DNA of 64,000 nucleotides from Asanoa siamensis (GCF_016862555.1 NZ_BONE01000027.1:38608-102607); one strand, 5' to 3'. Positions 42,403 through 51,881 are shown, numbered from the stretch's first letter. Translations and numbers: made by a program. The notes: generated by a model from the sequence alone, not told the origin.

Positions 42403-45294
42403 CTAGGATTCGGCGTGCATGGCGGGCTTTCGCAGTTGCCGTTCGGCGATGCGTCGAGTTGCGTGCGAGGGTTCGGCATCGCCGAGGTCAGCGAGTTGCT
42501 CCTCCAGGCGCCGTAGTGTGCGCCGGACGGCGTCGGGTCGGTGCTGGCGGCCGTGAATACGGATGATCCGCTGATATAGCTCCTCGTTGAATGGGTCGAG
42601 GTCCACCGCGCGCTCCAACGCGGCAACGGCCTGGTCGGGCTGCTCTGTCTCGAGGAACTCGGCGATCCGCGCGTACACGGTGAGGATCTGGTGGCGGTAG
42701 GTGGTGGCGTAGTCGGTCGCCCAGATGTGGTCGTGCCCGTCGGCGAAGTCTCCGCCGTACAGCTCGACCGCCTGGCGGAGGGTAGCGAGCGCCTTGGCGT
42801 CGTCGGTTTCGTTGGTGGCCCGGTCGATGGCGGTGAGCATCTGCCACAGGTCGACGGCCACGGTGGCGGGGTCGATCCGGTATCGGCCGGTGGCGGGGTC
42901 GTGGACGATGAACATCGGCTCGTCGTGGCCGGTGGCGGTGCGCAGGACTCGGCGCGCGGAGGTGATGTCGGTCCGGACCCGCTTGACGGCCACATTGGTC
43001 TCGGTGTCGGGGTGCAGCGCGGCGGCGAGCTGGTCGAGGGTGCGCCCGGCGGGGTGAGCGGCGAGCAGCGCGAGGGCGGTGTACGAGCCGTTGCGCATCC
43101 CGGTCGCGATCGGGCCGGCGTCGGTGGCGACGGTGACCGGGCCGAGCACCCGCAGCTGCACCAGCGCCGATGTGTCGCTGGCCTGGACGGGCACCGGCTC
43201 GGCCGCCTCGGTTTCCGCCGCGGCCGATACCGGCTCGGCTGGCGGGTCGTCGACGTCTGTGCCAGCCTCAGGTCGGGCGAGGACGTCGGTGAGCATGGCG
43301 AGCACGGCGGCCAGGTCGTCCGCACCGAGGGTGGACAGCCGGGCCGCCGGGTACGACTCGTCGTCGGTGACCGTGCCGTCCGCGTCGACCTGCATGGCGG
43401 GGATTCCGGCGCGGTCGTCACGGTCGAGGTCACCGAGGATGACCGGGTGCAGGTCAAGGGCGGCGCGATGCGCGGCGACGGCGTCCACGCGGGCGGCGTG
43501 CCGGCTGCTGGCCTCGATCAGGAGCACGTAGGGCGGTTGCGTTTCGGCGTGGTCGGTGCGGGCGTTGAGGGCTGTGATGGTGTCTATGTCGAAGGTGTCC
43601 AGCAGCCGACGCCGGGTGACCATCTCGGCTTCGAAGTGCGTGACCGCCGTCGCGGTGTCCGCGAGGACGATCAACCGTTCGCCGTCGAAGGCGGTGCCGT
43701 CCGGATCCAGACCCGTCGCCGGAGTGCCCTCGGGCAGGAGTCGGGTCAGCAGGCCGGCGGTGGTGACCACCACGGGGCGGGTGTCGGCCGGCTCGCCCGC
43801 ACCGGTGGCGAGCACTGCGGCGAGGATGGCGCGGGCGGTCGGCTCGGCGCCGTCGCCATGGACGGCGATGCCGAGGCCGGGCAGCTCGAACAGGCTGACC
43901 TCCGCGCCGTCGATGTCCACCCCGATCGGGGCCGGCACCGCTGGTGTGGCACCGTCGCCAAGGTCCGAACCGAGGTGATGGCCGCCGATCGTGTCGACCC
44001 GCAGGAGCGACGGCGCCACCGGCGCTGGTTGGGGCTCGATGGTTGCCAGAGGCCGGAGCGTCAATCGGGCTCGGCGGCGTCGCTGCAAGCGAAGCAAGGC
44101 CGCGACGGCGGCGATCGTGGCCGCCAGTCCCAGACTCACCCAGCCGTCAGGCGGCAGCGTGATTCCGCCCTCGTCATCGTGGTCACTGGACGGCGGCGCG
44201 TTGTCCGGCTCGTCCCCGGAGGGTTCGGTCGAGCTCTCGCCGGCGGGCGCGGCCGGCGCCGATGATTCCGGCAGTTGCGCGCCTGGCGGCGAGATGCTCG
44301 GTTGAAGTGTCGTGCTCGTCGCGGGCGTAGATGGCGGGGTGGACGGGGCGGGGCTTTCCTCGCTGGTTGGTGCCGGTTCGGCGCCCGGATTGCTAGCGGG
44401 GTTCCCGCCGTTGGCTGAGCCGCTCGGGGCTGCTTTGTCGTCGGCTGGATTGGCGGGCGCCGGCGCGGCGCCATGGGACGGTAGGGCGAGCACCCATCCG
44501 ACATGGATCTCGTCGGGGTCGGTGAGGGCGTAGCCGTTGGCTTGAACGTGGCCGCGGTTGAGTGTGTAGATCTCGCGCCAGCGGTGCGGGTCGCCGAGAT
44601 GTTCGGCGGCGAGGTCCCACAGGTTGTCGCCGCGTACGACGTGGTGCGCGCCGCCGGGCGCGTCACGCGCCCACTCGGGGATGCCTGAGCCGTCGTGTCG
44701 AGCGGTGAGCGGCAGGGCGGTCGCCGTGGTTGCCGGGGCCACGGCAGGGGATGACACTCTGACGAACAACGTCGGGTCGCTTTGAACCATCGGCGCGGCC
44801 GTTTGTGCGGCGGCAACGGGCACGGCCGGGCGACGGGCGGCGGCGTCGGCTGCCGCCGTGCTCGTCGTGCTGCCGGCAACGACGCGGGCGGCGTCGAAGA
44901 GCACTGCGCCGACGATCGCGCCGACGAGGACAGCGGCGACCCACCGGATCGGTCCACCTGCCAGGGATGGGCGGTGGGGGCGGTCGCGGTGGGATGCGCC
45001 GGAGGACGCCTCAATCGCTTCGACGATGACGTCGCGGCAGAACAGCAGCCACAGGATCCAGCCGAGGGTAGCGAGCAGGGCGAGGATCTTGTCGTCGTAC
45101 CAGGACGTGGTCAGGGCGGTGGTGAGGTCGTCGAGGCCGGGCAGGGTGCCGGGCTGGGTCCAGCCGATCCAGTCGAGGGGCCAGCCGATGAGCCGTACGA
45201 GCAGCCATGGCACGCCGCCGGTGAACCCGGCGAGGACCACGAGTGCGGCCAGGGCGCGCAGCAGCCGGCCGCCGATGGCGAGGACTCGCAGCAT
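42403..45294 (-). CDS. Membrane LysM-BTAD protein of the Tad locus
   Basis: The 963-aa product has hydrophobic helices near residues 10-33, 70-88 and 117-137, a LysM peptidoglycan-binding domain (HHVVRGDNLWDLAAEHLGD, residues 217-273), a Pro/Ser-rich linker and another membrane helix near 395-410. A long alpha/beta region follows, and a C-terminal bacterial transcriptional activator (BTAD) domain from about 720 to 950 (VAVKRVRTDITSARRVL; DHIWATDYATTYRHQIL). Such LysM-BTAD fusions sit at the end of actinobacterial Tad loci. They may link cell-wall state with regulation. Confidence 0.82.
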   Translation of the reverse strand: MLRVLAIGGRLLRALAALVVLAGFTGGVPWLLVRLIGWPLDWIGWTQPGTLPGLDDLTTALTTSWYDDKILALLATLGWILWLLFCRDVIVEAIEASSGASHRDRPHRPSLAGGPIRWVAAVLVGAIVGAVLFDAARVVAGSTTSTAAADAAARRPAVPVAAAQTAAPMVQSDPTLFVRVSSPAVAPATTATALPLTARHDGSGIPEWARDAPGGAHHVVRGDNLWDLAAEHLGDPHRWREIYTLNRGHVQANGYALTDPDEIHVGWVLALPSHGAAPAPANPADDKAAPSGSANGGNPASNPGAEPAPTSEESPAPSTPPSTPATSTTLQPSISPPGAQLPESSAPAAPAGESSTEPSGDEPDNAPPSSDHDDEGGITLPPDGWVSLGLAATIAAVAALLRLQRRRRARLTLRPLATIEPQPAPVAPSLLRVDTIGGHHLGSDLGDGATPAVPAPIGVDIDGAEVSLFELPGLGIAVHGDGAEPTARAILAAVLATGAGEPADTRPVVVTTAGLLTRLLPEGTPATGLDPDGTAFDGERLIVLADTATAVTHFEAEMVTRRRLLDTFDIDTITALNARTDHAETQPPYVLLIEASSRHAARVDAVAAHRAALDLHPVILGDLDRDDRAGIPAMQVDADGTVTDDESYPAARLSTLGADDLAAVLAMLTDVLARPEAGTDVDDPPAEPVSAAAETEAAEPVPVQASDTSALVQLRVLGPVTVATDAGPIATGMRNGSYTALALLAAHPAGRTLDQLAAALHPDTETNVAVKRVRTDITSARRVLRTATGHDEPMFIVHDPATGRYRIDPATVAVDLWQMLTAIDRATNETDDAKALATLRQAVELYGGDFADGHDHIWATDYATTYRHQILTVYARIAEFLETEQPDQAVAALERAVDLDPFNEELYQRIIRIHGRQHRPDAVRRTLRRLEEQLADLGDAEPSHATRRIAERQLRKPAMHAES

Positions 45295-45327
45295 CTCGGG
45301 CGCTCCGTTCGGGAGGGTTCGTGGCGG

Positions 45328-45849
45328 CTACAGGTTTGGTGCCGTGATGCCTTGGACGGCGGTCGCGGTGGCGGTGGCGGAGACGTGGAGTTGTCCGACA
45401 CCGATGAGTTGTAGGAGCTGGGTGTCGCTGGTGCGCCGCACCGTCACCGTGACGGTCGTGGTGGTCGCGGTGGCGTCCCCGTCGACTCCGGTGGTGGCGA
45501 GCCAGGTCCGGGCTGCGGCGCTGGCGCGGGCCGGGTCGAGGACCGCCACGTTGTTGGTGCGGTACTGCATGAGGTCGAGCTGCTGGGCCCCGGCTCGGGC
45601 CGCGGCTTGTGCGACGTCGAGGGCCTGCACCTTGGCCGACAGCGCGAGGCCGCCGTCGAGGACGAGCCCGGCCACCGCTAGCAACGCCACCATGAGGATC
45701 ACCACGAATGGCGTGACGTGCCCGGCGTCGCCTCCGCCGGTGCGGCGCTGTACCCACGCCGCGACGGTCCTCGCTCCGAGGCGCGCTCGGCTGACTGTTC
45801 TGCCTGCCCACGGCGGGACTCTGGACGGCTCGGAAACGGTGGCGATCAC
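45328..45849 (-). CDS. TadG-like pilus-associated membrane protein
   Basis: This 173-aa protein has DAGHVTPFVVILMVALLAVAG followed by LVLDGGLALSAK near residues 40-72. That is the TadG/Rv3654c-type N-terminal helix that shares the D-A-G processing-site context of the pilins but lacks the +5 glutamate. A Thr/Val-rich extracytoplasmic part follows. It overlaps the TadE gene by 4 bp. Whether it is cleaved by the prepilin peptidase is uncertain. Confidence 0.8.
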   Translation of the reverse strand: MIATVSEPSRVPPWAGRTVSRARLGARTVAAWVQRRTGGGDAGHVTPFVVILMVALLAVAGLVLDGGLALSAKVQALDVAQAAARAGAQQLDLMQYRTNNVAVLDPARASAAARTWLATTGVDGDATATTTTVTVTVRRTSDTQLLQLIGVGQLHVSATATATAVQGITAPNL

Positions 45850-46340
45850 GGTCGCTCCCTTGTCGACGGCGTGCTAAGGCTCAGTGCCGTGCCGCGCCAC
45901 TGGTCGACCGGTGAGGTCGCGGTCGAGGTCACCACCCGGCTGCCGGGAACACCGAGCAGGACCAGATCGGCCAAAGGAACTCGACACGACACGGACACGG
46001 TGACCGCGCCGCCGGGACGAAGACCGCCGGTGGTCACGGTCACGGTGGCGTCGGGGCAGGACAGGCTGCGTGCGGCGAGGGTGTCGCGGGCGGTCTGCTC
46101 GGCTTGAATGCGGGCGGCTGCTTCGGTGCGGGCGATGGAGCCGGTGCGGGCCGCGCCGCTAGCGGCGGCGTCGACGTCGAGCTGTACCGCGACGAGCCGC
46201 CCGCACAGCACGACGAACAGGAGCAGACCGACGAGGAGCGGGGCGAGGAGGGTGACCTCGACGGTGCTGGACCCGGCGTCGCCGGTCGCGGCGACGTGTC
46301 TCCACCGCGCCGCCAGCCCTGCCCGGAGCCTGCGGTTCAT
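45846..46340 (-). CDS. TadE-like pseudopilin
   Basis: The 164-aa protein has a basic leader, then DAGSSTVEVTLLAPLLV with the likely prepilin cleavage after Gly and Glu at +5, followed by a hydrophobic helix ending LLFVVLCGRLVAVQ. The remainder is a small beta-rich extracytoplasmic domain with two cysteines. TadE-like pseudopilins aid assembly of Flp pili. It is coupled by 4-bp overlaps on both sides. Confidence 0.85.
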   Translation of the reverse strand: MNRRLRAGLAARWRHVAATGDAGSSTVEVTLLAPLLVGLLLFVVLCGRLVAVQLDVDAAASGAARTGSIARTEAAARIQAEQTARDTLAARSLSCPDATVTVTTGGLRPGGAVTVSVSCRVPLADLVLLGVPGSRVVTSTATSPVDQWRGTALSLSTPSTRERP

Positions 46341-46831
46341 GGTGATCCTCCGGCCGTTGTCAGGTCAGGCGCGAAACGTTCGACGGGCCGCACGACGACC
46401 GCCCGGACGCTCCAGTTCATGCCGGGGACGACGGTCGCGGCGGTGCCGGTCACTTCGCCCTGGACCTCGGTGGCGGTGCGAGTGACCGAGACCGCCGGTG
46501 TCTTGAGTACGCCGCTGCCGATCGCGGCGAGGGTTTCCGCTCCTGCGGCTTGGCCGGCGGCGGCGGTGCCCTGGTAGGCGGCGGCGGTACTCGCCGCGCG
46601 GGTCGCGGCGGCCTGCGCTACGTGGGTGGCGTGCATCCAGACTCCGGCCTGGACAACAAACAGGATCATCAGCAGGAGCAGCGGCATGGCGATGACCAGC
46701 TCGGTGGTGGCCGCGCCCGCGTCGGGGCGGGCGGCCACGCGCCTCCATCGGGCGCGCAGCCGCAGGGCCGGACCGGCCGCCGACGGGGGACGGCGACCGG
46801 TCCGGCGGACTCTGATGATATCGACACCCAC
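46337..46831 (-). CDS. TadE-like pseudopilin (second copy)
   Basis: This 164-aa protein is built like its neighbour: an Arg-rich leader of about 36 residues, then DAGAATTELVIAMPLLLLM with Gly at the cleavage position and Glu at +5, then an Ala-rich helix. Two different TadE-type proteins in one locus are common. It overlaps the downstream TadE gene by 4 bp and lies 3 bp from the pilin gene. Confidence 0.85.
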   Translation of the reverse strand: MGVDIIRVRRTGRRPPSAAGPALRLRARWRRVAARPDAGAATTELVIAMPLLLLMILFVVQAGVWMHATHVAQAAATRAASTAAAYQGTAAAGQAAGAETLAAIGSGVLKTPAVSVTRTATEVQGEVTGTAATVVPGMNWSVRAVVVRPVERFAPDLTTAGGSP

Positions 46832-46834
46832 CGC

Positions 46835-47026
46835 TCAACCCAGGTTGAGGGAGTTGGCCTTGTTGACCAGCTTGACGCCGATGATCGCGATGACGGTGAG
46901 CGCGATCGTGATCAGGACGGCGGTGACGACCACGGACTCGGTGGTGTAGCCGCCGTCCTTGGTGTCGCGGACGAGCTGCCAGCGGTGCCGCAGCTCGGCG
47001 GTGAGGTAGCTCAGCAGTGCGGACAT
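46835..47026 (-). CDS. flp: Flp-type major pilin
   Basis: The ATG at 47026 with a GGAGG site nearby gives 63 aa. KDGGYTTESVVVTAVL holds a prepilin cleavage site (after the first Gly, placing Glu at +5), then a hydrophobic helix with ALTVIAIIGVKLVNKANSL. This is the compact type IVb pilin layout. It is flanked by TadC and TadE genes, as in other actinobacterial Tad loci. Longer readings upstream are Arg/Pro-rich and not pilin-like. Confidence 0.85.
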   Translation of the reverse strand: MSALLSYLTAELRHRWQLVRDTKDGGYTTESVVVTAVLITIALTVIAIIGVKLVNKANSLNLG

Positions 47027-47115
47027 GGGGTGGTGCCTCCTTCGGTGTCGTTGTGCGGCAGCGGCGCCGGGGCGGCGCCTTTGCGATCGGGGTCCGATGT
47101 CCCGGAATCGAGGTG

Positions 47116-48012
47116 TCATAGGCCGCTCAGCACGGCGGAGACGGCGGGGTACCCGATGAAGATCAGGAACCCGGCGAAGAGGGCGACGATGGGCAGGGCC
47201 ATGCGTTCGGTTGCGGCGTTGGCTTCGCCTTCGGCGTCGGTGAGTTGCCGGTCGCGCAGCGACACGGCCCGGGACCGCAGCGAGGCGCGGACTCGGGCGC
47301 CTTCGGTTCCGGCCATGCCGACGCTGGCGGCGAGCTGCTGCAACTCCGGCACGGCGACGCGGCGGCCGAGGACGGCGAGGATGTCCCACGGTGGTATCCG
47401 GGCCAGCCGCGCCTCCGCGAGGGCGTAGCGCAGCTCGGTGTAGGCCGGGCCGGAGCCGATCTGGGCGGCCTCGTCCAACGCTTGGTCCACGCCGGCCCCG
47501 GATGCGAGGCTGATGACCACGAGGTCCAGGAACGAGCTCAGGGCGTCGCGGAACGCCGCCCGGTGCTTCGCGGCGTCGCCGCGGACGGAGAACTCCGGGG
47601 CGAGGAACCCGGCCGCCCCGAGGACCAGCGACGCGACGACCGGCACTACAAGGCCGGTGCCGATGCCGCCGAAGGCGAGCACCGTGGCGGTGACCGGTGG
47701 CAGCAGCACCCCGAAGAGGGCGGCGGTGGCCTGTTCGGCGAGGTGCACATCAATGGGTTTGTCGATGGTGGCGAGGTCGCGGCGGGTCGCGGCGAGCGGC
47801 AGCCCGGCGCGGCGTAGCCACCGCACCGCCGGGCGGCCCCATCGGGCGGTCCAACCGGCGGCCGGTTCGGTGGCCGCATCGACGAGCGGGACCAGGCCGG
47901 TCGGGGCGTCGAGGACCTTGTCCAAGCGCGGCGGCCGCGGGAACCAGCCGACGAGGATCAGCCACAGACCCAGGCCGGTGCCGAGCCCGGCGAACAAGAC
48001 GAGGCCGGTCAT
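47116..48012 (-). CDS. tadC: TadC-like inner-membrane platform protein
   Basis: Using the ATG at 48012, which overlaps the TadB stop by 4 bp, the product is 298 aa. It has an N-terminal helix (GLVLFAGLGTGLGLWLILVG), a central membrane region and the type II secretion F-domain signature (FRDALSSFLDLVVISLASGA; GVDQALDEAA), with C-terminal helices near VALFAGFLIFIGYPAV. It forms the assembly platform of the pilus with TadB. Confidence 0.87.
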   Translation of the reverse strand: MTGLVLFAGLGTGLGLWLILVGWFPRPPRLDKVLDAPTGLVPLVDAATEPAAGWTARWGRPAVRWLRRAGLPLAATRRDLATIDKPIDVHLAEQATAALFGVLLPPVTATVLAFGGIGTGLVVPVVASLVLGAAGFLAPEFSVRGDAAKHRAAFRDALSSFLDLVVISLASGAGVDQALDEAAQIGSGPAYTELRYALAEARLARIPPWDILAVLGRRVAVPELQQLAASVGMAGTEGARVRASLRSRAVSLRDRQLTDAEGEANAATERMALPIVALFAGFLIFIGYPAVSAVLSGL

Positions 48013-48911
48013 GACGGCATCACCTGCCGCTCGGCCGGGGTGTCGGCAGCAGCGGCGAGGATCCTGCTGGTGTCCGTGTCGCGCATCAGCCGGGCCAGCC
48101 AGAAGAACGCGAACCCGAAACACCCGCCGACACCGACGAGGAGGACGAACTGCCCGGTCGCGGTGTCGAACGGGGCAAGAAAGCCGCCGTTGAGCAGCGT
48201 CAACACGACCGCCATGACGAGGGTCGCGCCGACCACGACCCGCACCGAGGTGCGGTTACGTTTGCGGCTGGCGGCAACCCGCTGCCTTGAGGCGACCTTC
48301 GCCCGCGCCGAGGCGGCCAGCTCGCCCAGGACCTCGCCGAGCTGCCCGGCGCTGCCCTTCGCGGCCATGATGAGCCCGATCACCACTAGGTCGGCCGTCG
48401 GGTCGGCCAGCTCGGCGGCGAAGCCCCGCAACGCGTCTTCCAGCCGCCAGCCACGTTGCAGCCGCAACGCCAGCCGAGACACCTCCTCGCGGATTGGTTC
48501 AGGCGACTCGATCGCGCTGGCCCCGATCGCCTGCTCCACCCCGGCCGCGCCGGACAGGTTGTCCCGCAGCGCCTCGGTCCACGTGGCGATGGCTTCTATC
48601 CGGGCGACCCGGCGGGCGTGGCCCCGGTCCGGGCCGAGCAGGTCCGGCAGCACCCACGCCGCCCCGGCCGACAGCAGCGCCGCGACCGGCCAACGGGTCA
48701 CCACGGCCACCACGACACCGACCGCCACGCACACGGCCAGCCGTCGCCGGTCCACCGGCGTGCGACCGGTGGCCAGCCTCGACCACCACGACGCCTCGGT
48801 TTCGAGCCCCGCCGGGCGATTCTCCCGCCCGGTAAGCCCGATGGTGACCAGCACCAGCCCGAACGCCGTTCCCAGCCCCAGCAGCGCGGCCAGGGGCACC
48901 GTCAACGTCAT
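48009..48911 (-). CDS. tadB: TadB-like inner-membrane platform protein
   Basis: The ATG at 48911, overlapping the TadA stop by 4 bp, gives 300 aa. Two N-terminal and two C-terminal hydrophobic helices surround a cytoplasmic F-domain with TWTEALRDNLSGAAGVEQAI and VIGLIMAAKGSAGQLGEVL. It partners with TadC and the ATPase. The upstream start would add only a His/Arg-rich stretch read inside TadA. Confidence 0.88.
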   Translation of the reverse strand: MTLTVPLAALLGLGTAFGLVLVTIGLTGRENRPAGLETEASWWSRLATGRTPVDRRRLAVCVAVGVVVAVVTRWPVAALLSAGAAWVLPDLLGPDRGHARRVARIEAIATWTEALRDNLSGAAGVEQAIGASAIESPEPIREEVSRLALRLQRGWRLEDALRGFAAELADPTADLVVIGLIMAAKGSAGQLGEVLGELAASARAKVASRQRVAASRKRNRTSVRVVVGATLVMAVVLTLLNGGFLAPFDTATGQFVLLVGVGGCFGFAFFWLARLMRDTDTSRILAAAADTPAERQVMPS

Positions 48912-50356
48912 GCCGTCCGCCCCCTTCCCGGCCGCGTGCCGGTCCCGTCCGTGCCCGTGGCGGTGGTGTCCCACCAGCCGTGGCGGCGTTGCAGCAACGC
49001 CGGGTCGAACCCGTGGAAGACGAGCCGCTCGAGCAGCGCGGTCGACACGGACGCCCCGGGGACCGCGCGCTCGTCCGGGCCAGGCCGGAAGATCTCGTTT
49101 GAGGCGACCTGCAGCCCGTCGGATTCCACGACTTCCCGGACGCTGGTGACGAACCGGCGGCCGGTCTCAGTGAGCCGCAACTGGACCACCAGGTGCAGCC
49201 CTTCGGCGATGTGCATGTTGGTCACGGCCGGGTCGAGGCGTTCCGGGGCCGCGGCGGCGTAGAGGGCGAGCTTGCGGAAGACGCCGGCGGACGACGAGGC
49301 GTGGATGGTCGACATGGAGCCGTCGTTGCCTTGGCTCATCGCGTTGAGCAGCGGCACCACCTCACGCCCGCGCACCTCGCCGACGAACACCCGCGACGGG
49401 ACCATCCGCAGCGCGTTGCCGAACAGCGTGGCCATGTCGATCGCGCCTTCGCCTTCCACGTTGGCATCCCGGGTCTGCATCGCCGCCACGTTCGGGTGCG
49501 CGGGGTCCTTGTCGAAGCCGAGTTCGTACGTGTCCTCGATCGTGACCAGGCGCTCCCACGCCGGGATGGCCGAGGCCAGCCCGCGCAGGAACGTCGTCTT
49601 CCCCGCACCGGTCGGGCCGCCCACCACCGTGTTGAGCCGGGCACGGACGGCCGCGCCGAACAGCTCGGCGAGGGCGGTGTCGATCGCGCCCAACTCGACG
49701 AGCTCGGGCAGCGTCATCGTCATGTAGCGGTGCCGCCGGATCGACAGCGACGGCCGCCGCACCACATCGAGGACCGCGTTCAACCGGCTGCCGTCCTCAA
49801 GTTGAAGGTTCAGCAGTGGCGCGGCCCGGTCCCACCGGCGCTCGTCGTTGCCTGTGCGGGCGGCCAACATCCGGATCAGGTCCACCATCTCGGCGTCGGA
49901 GTCCGCGATCGGGTCGACCTGCTCGATCCGACCGTCGTCGAAGCGAATGAAGACCCGGTCACAGCCGTTGGCGACGATGTCCTCCACCTGCGGATTGTTC
50001 AGCCAGGGCTCCAATCCGCCCGCGCCGAGCAGCGCGTCGGCGACGGTCCGCGCGACCCGTGACTCGACCTGCGGGTGAAGCGGCGGGCGTCCGGCCTGCA
50101 TCTCCGCCGTCGCGTACGCGTCGAGGGCCTCGTTGATCAACCGGCGGGTCAACGCCTCCCGCTCTTTGGCGGGTATCGGCGTGCTGGTCGCGGCCTCCTG
50201 GGCACGGTTCGCGCGGGTCAGCCGTTCGGCGACCTCGCGGCGGATCTGGCGGACCACGGCCACATCGAAGCCCGGCTCCAGTGCAACGGGGTGGTCGTGG
50301 CGGTGCCCGTTGACCGGCACGATGACGGTCGACTGTGGGCCGAAAGGGGTACTCAT
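48908..50356 (-). CDS. tadA: TadA/CpaF pilus assembly ATPase
   Basis: This 482-aa protein is a VirB11/GspE-superfamily ATPase of the Tad clade. It has an N-terminal helical domain, VEDIVANGCDRVFIRFDDGR near 126-145, Walker A GPTGAGKTT at 247-255, an Asp box VTIEDTYELGF, and VFVGEVRGREVVPLLNAM near 320 with GNDGSMSTIHA afterwards. It powers pilus assembly. It is coupled to CpaE-like and TadB genes by 4-bp overlaps. Confidence 0.93.
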   Translation of the reverse strand: MSTPFGPQSTVIVPVNGHRHDHPVALEPGFDVAVVRQIRREVAERLTRANRAQEAATSTPIPAKEREALTRRLINEALDAYATAEMQAGRPPLHPQVESRVARTVADALLGAGGLEPWLNNPQVEDIVANGCDRVFIRFDDGRIEQVDPIADSDAEMVDLIRMLAARTGNDERRWDRAAPLLNLQLEDGSRLNAVLDVVRRPSLSIRRHRYMTMTLPELVELGAIDTALAELFGAAVRARLNTVVGGPTGAGKTTFLRGLASAIPAWERLVTIEDTYELGFDKDPAHPNVAAMQTRDANVEGEGAIDMATLFGNALRMVPSRVFVGEVRGREVVPLLNAMSQGNDGSMSTIHASSSAGVFRKLALYAAAAPERLDPAVTNMHIAEGLHLVVQLRLTETGRRFVTSVREVVESDGLQVASNEIFRPGPDERAVPGASVSTALLERLVFHGFDPALLQRRHGWWDTTATGTDGTGTRPGRGRTA

Positions 50357-51165
50357 CCCCGCGTCTCCGTCCGAGTTCCGGCGTCCTCGTCGTGCCGGGC
50401 GGTCATCAGCAGCGGAGCCAGCTCCCCAGCGATGCCGTGCAGCGCCCGCAGCAGCGGCAGCCGCTGCCAGCGCCGTCCCGCGACCAGGCCACCGGACAGC
50501 AGCGCCGCCGCTCGCCGGTCCTCGGGCAACGGGCCGCGCACGGTCACGTGAGCGTCCGGGGCCATCAACTCCTCGGCCACGTACTGGCCGAGGACGTCGG
50601 CGACGTCGGCCTCGCCGTAGAGCCCGCCATGGCCCAGGAGCACCACCAGGCGGCCGGTCACCACGTCGAGCAGCTCGCCGAGGTGCTCCCGGATGTGGGC
50701 CAGACCATCGGCGGTCGCCCGGACCTGGACCACCACCACATCGGCGAGGGCGAGGACCGGCCGTGCCGGGGACGACACCTCGAACCGGCCGCAGTCGGCC
50801 ACCACGAGCCGGTCCGGCGGGATGAGGACGAGTTGGCCGGCGCGGGTGAGCTCCGGCAGCGCCGCCCGGCTCTGCGCACCGCCCGCCGGGGCCACCACGA
50901 CCGGCACGGCCCGGTCATCGAGCGCCAGCTCCTGCGCCACGGCCTCATACACGGCCGGGTCGCCGCCGGTGCCCCGGGCGGCCGAGGCGAGGTCCACCAG
51001 GTTCGGCTTGGCCGCCAGGCCGTGCCGCAGCATCAAGTCACCGCCCGCCGGGTCGCACTCCACCAACACCACCCGCGCCGAGGTGTCGGCGACCGCGGCC
51101 AACCCGAGGGCGGCGGTGGTCACCCCCGGTGCGCCCTTCAACGAACACATCGCCAGCAGCGGCAT
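50353..51165 (-). CDS. CpaE-like ParA/MinD ATPase of the Tad locus
   Basis: This 270-aa protein starts with SLKGAPGVTTAALGLAAV, a deviant Walker A (KGAPGVTT) of the MinD/ParA superfamily, then VVLVECDPAGGDL (Walker A'). Later strands contain VVVADCGRF and VVVQVRATADGL. In Tad loci such proteins (CpaE/TadZ) position the machine in the cell. The strand-final Gly-rich loop is shorter than in MinD. It overlaps tadA by 4 bp. Confidence 0.85.
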   Translation of the reverse strand: MPLLAMCSLKGAPGVTTAALGLAAVADTSARVVLVECDPAGGDLMLRHGLAAKPNLVDLASAARGTGGDPAVYEAVAQELALDDRAVPVVVAPAGGAQSRAALPELTRAGQLVLIPPDRLVVADCGRFEVSSPARPVLALADVVVVQVRATADGLAHIREHLGELLDVVTGRLVVLLGHGGLYGEADVADVLGQYVAEELMAPDAHVTVRGPLPEDRRAAALLSGGLVAGRRWQRLPLLRALHGIAGELAPLLMTARHDEDAGTRTETRG

Positions 51166-51167
51166 CC

Positions 51168-51881
51168 TCAGCTCCCGTCAGGAGCGGTCTGCATCAGCAC
51201 CACCCCGCCAGCCGGAGCCCCGGCCAACCGGCCAGCGTCGGAGGCGTCCAGCAGCAACGTGATGACCGTGGCGCCCTGGCCGTCACCGGCGAGATCCACG
51301 GCGAGGACGACCGCTGGCAACCGTGTCGGCGTGGACAAGGACGGGGCGGAGCTGGCCGCCGGCGCCGGTTGCGCACCAACGCCGGCAGGAGCCGCCACAT
51401 ACACGCTCACCCGAGCGCCAGACGCGAGACCCTGCGGATACTGGCCAGGTTTCACCGCCACCGACGCGGTCACCTTGCCCGCCGGAGGGAACGCCGCATC
51501 CCCGACCACCGCCGGAGTCAGCAGCGTCCCGGGCAGCAACGGCACCACCGCCGAGCGGCCAATCACCTGCGCAGCCTGCGTCGCCGGGACGAGTTGGACG
51601 CTTGCGTCCTGCGCGGCCGACACCGGCCGCAGGTCCGCCGCCGTGAACGCCTGCCCCGCAGCGACCGCACGCGCGACCGCGAGCACCTGGACCCGGTTAC
51701 CCAGGGCGACCGCCCCGTAGGCATAGGCTAGGACGCACACGATCACCAGCAGCCCGCCGAGCGCGACGAACGGCATCCGGCGGCGGCGACGAGCGGCCCG
51801 CCACGGCCCCCGCCCGGCACGCGGCCGCGCGCCCGTTGGATCCTCCACACCCGTTCTTGGGCGCACGGCACCCACCGACAT
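51168..51881 (-). CDS. CpaB/RcpC-like SAF-domain pilus protein
   Basis: The ATG at 51881 with a GGAGGT site gives 237 aa. A basic N-terminus and one membrane helix (about residues 36-57) precede a SAF domain (VLAVARAVAAGQAFTAADLR; GRSAVVPLLPGTLLTPAVV), and then a beta-rich part with VTASVAVKPGQYPQGL. RcpC/CpaB is periplasmic or cell-wall-associated and stabilises the secretion of Flp pili. It lies 2 bp upstream of the CpaE-like gene. Confidence 0.82.
   Translation of the reverse strand: MSVGAVRPRTGVEDPTGARPRAGRGPWRAARRRRRMPFVALGGLLVIVCVLAYAYGAVALGNRVQVLAVARAVAAGQAFTAADLRPVSAAQDASVQLVPATQAAQVIGRSAVVPLLPGTLLTPAVVGDAAFPPAGKVTASVAVKPGQYPQGLASGARVSVYVAAPAGVGAQPAPAASSAPSLSTPTRLPAVVLAVDLAGDGQGATVITLLLDASDAGRLAGAPAGGVVLMQTAPDGS

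Noticed and set aside
42691..44265. Long plus-strand frame inside the LysM-BTAD gene
   Set aside because: It is antisense to a gene with recognisable LysM and BTAD domains and its own translation is low-complexity.
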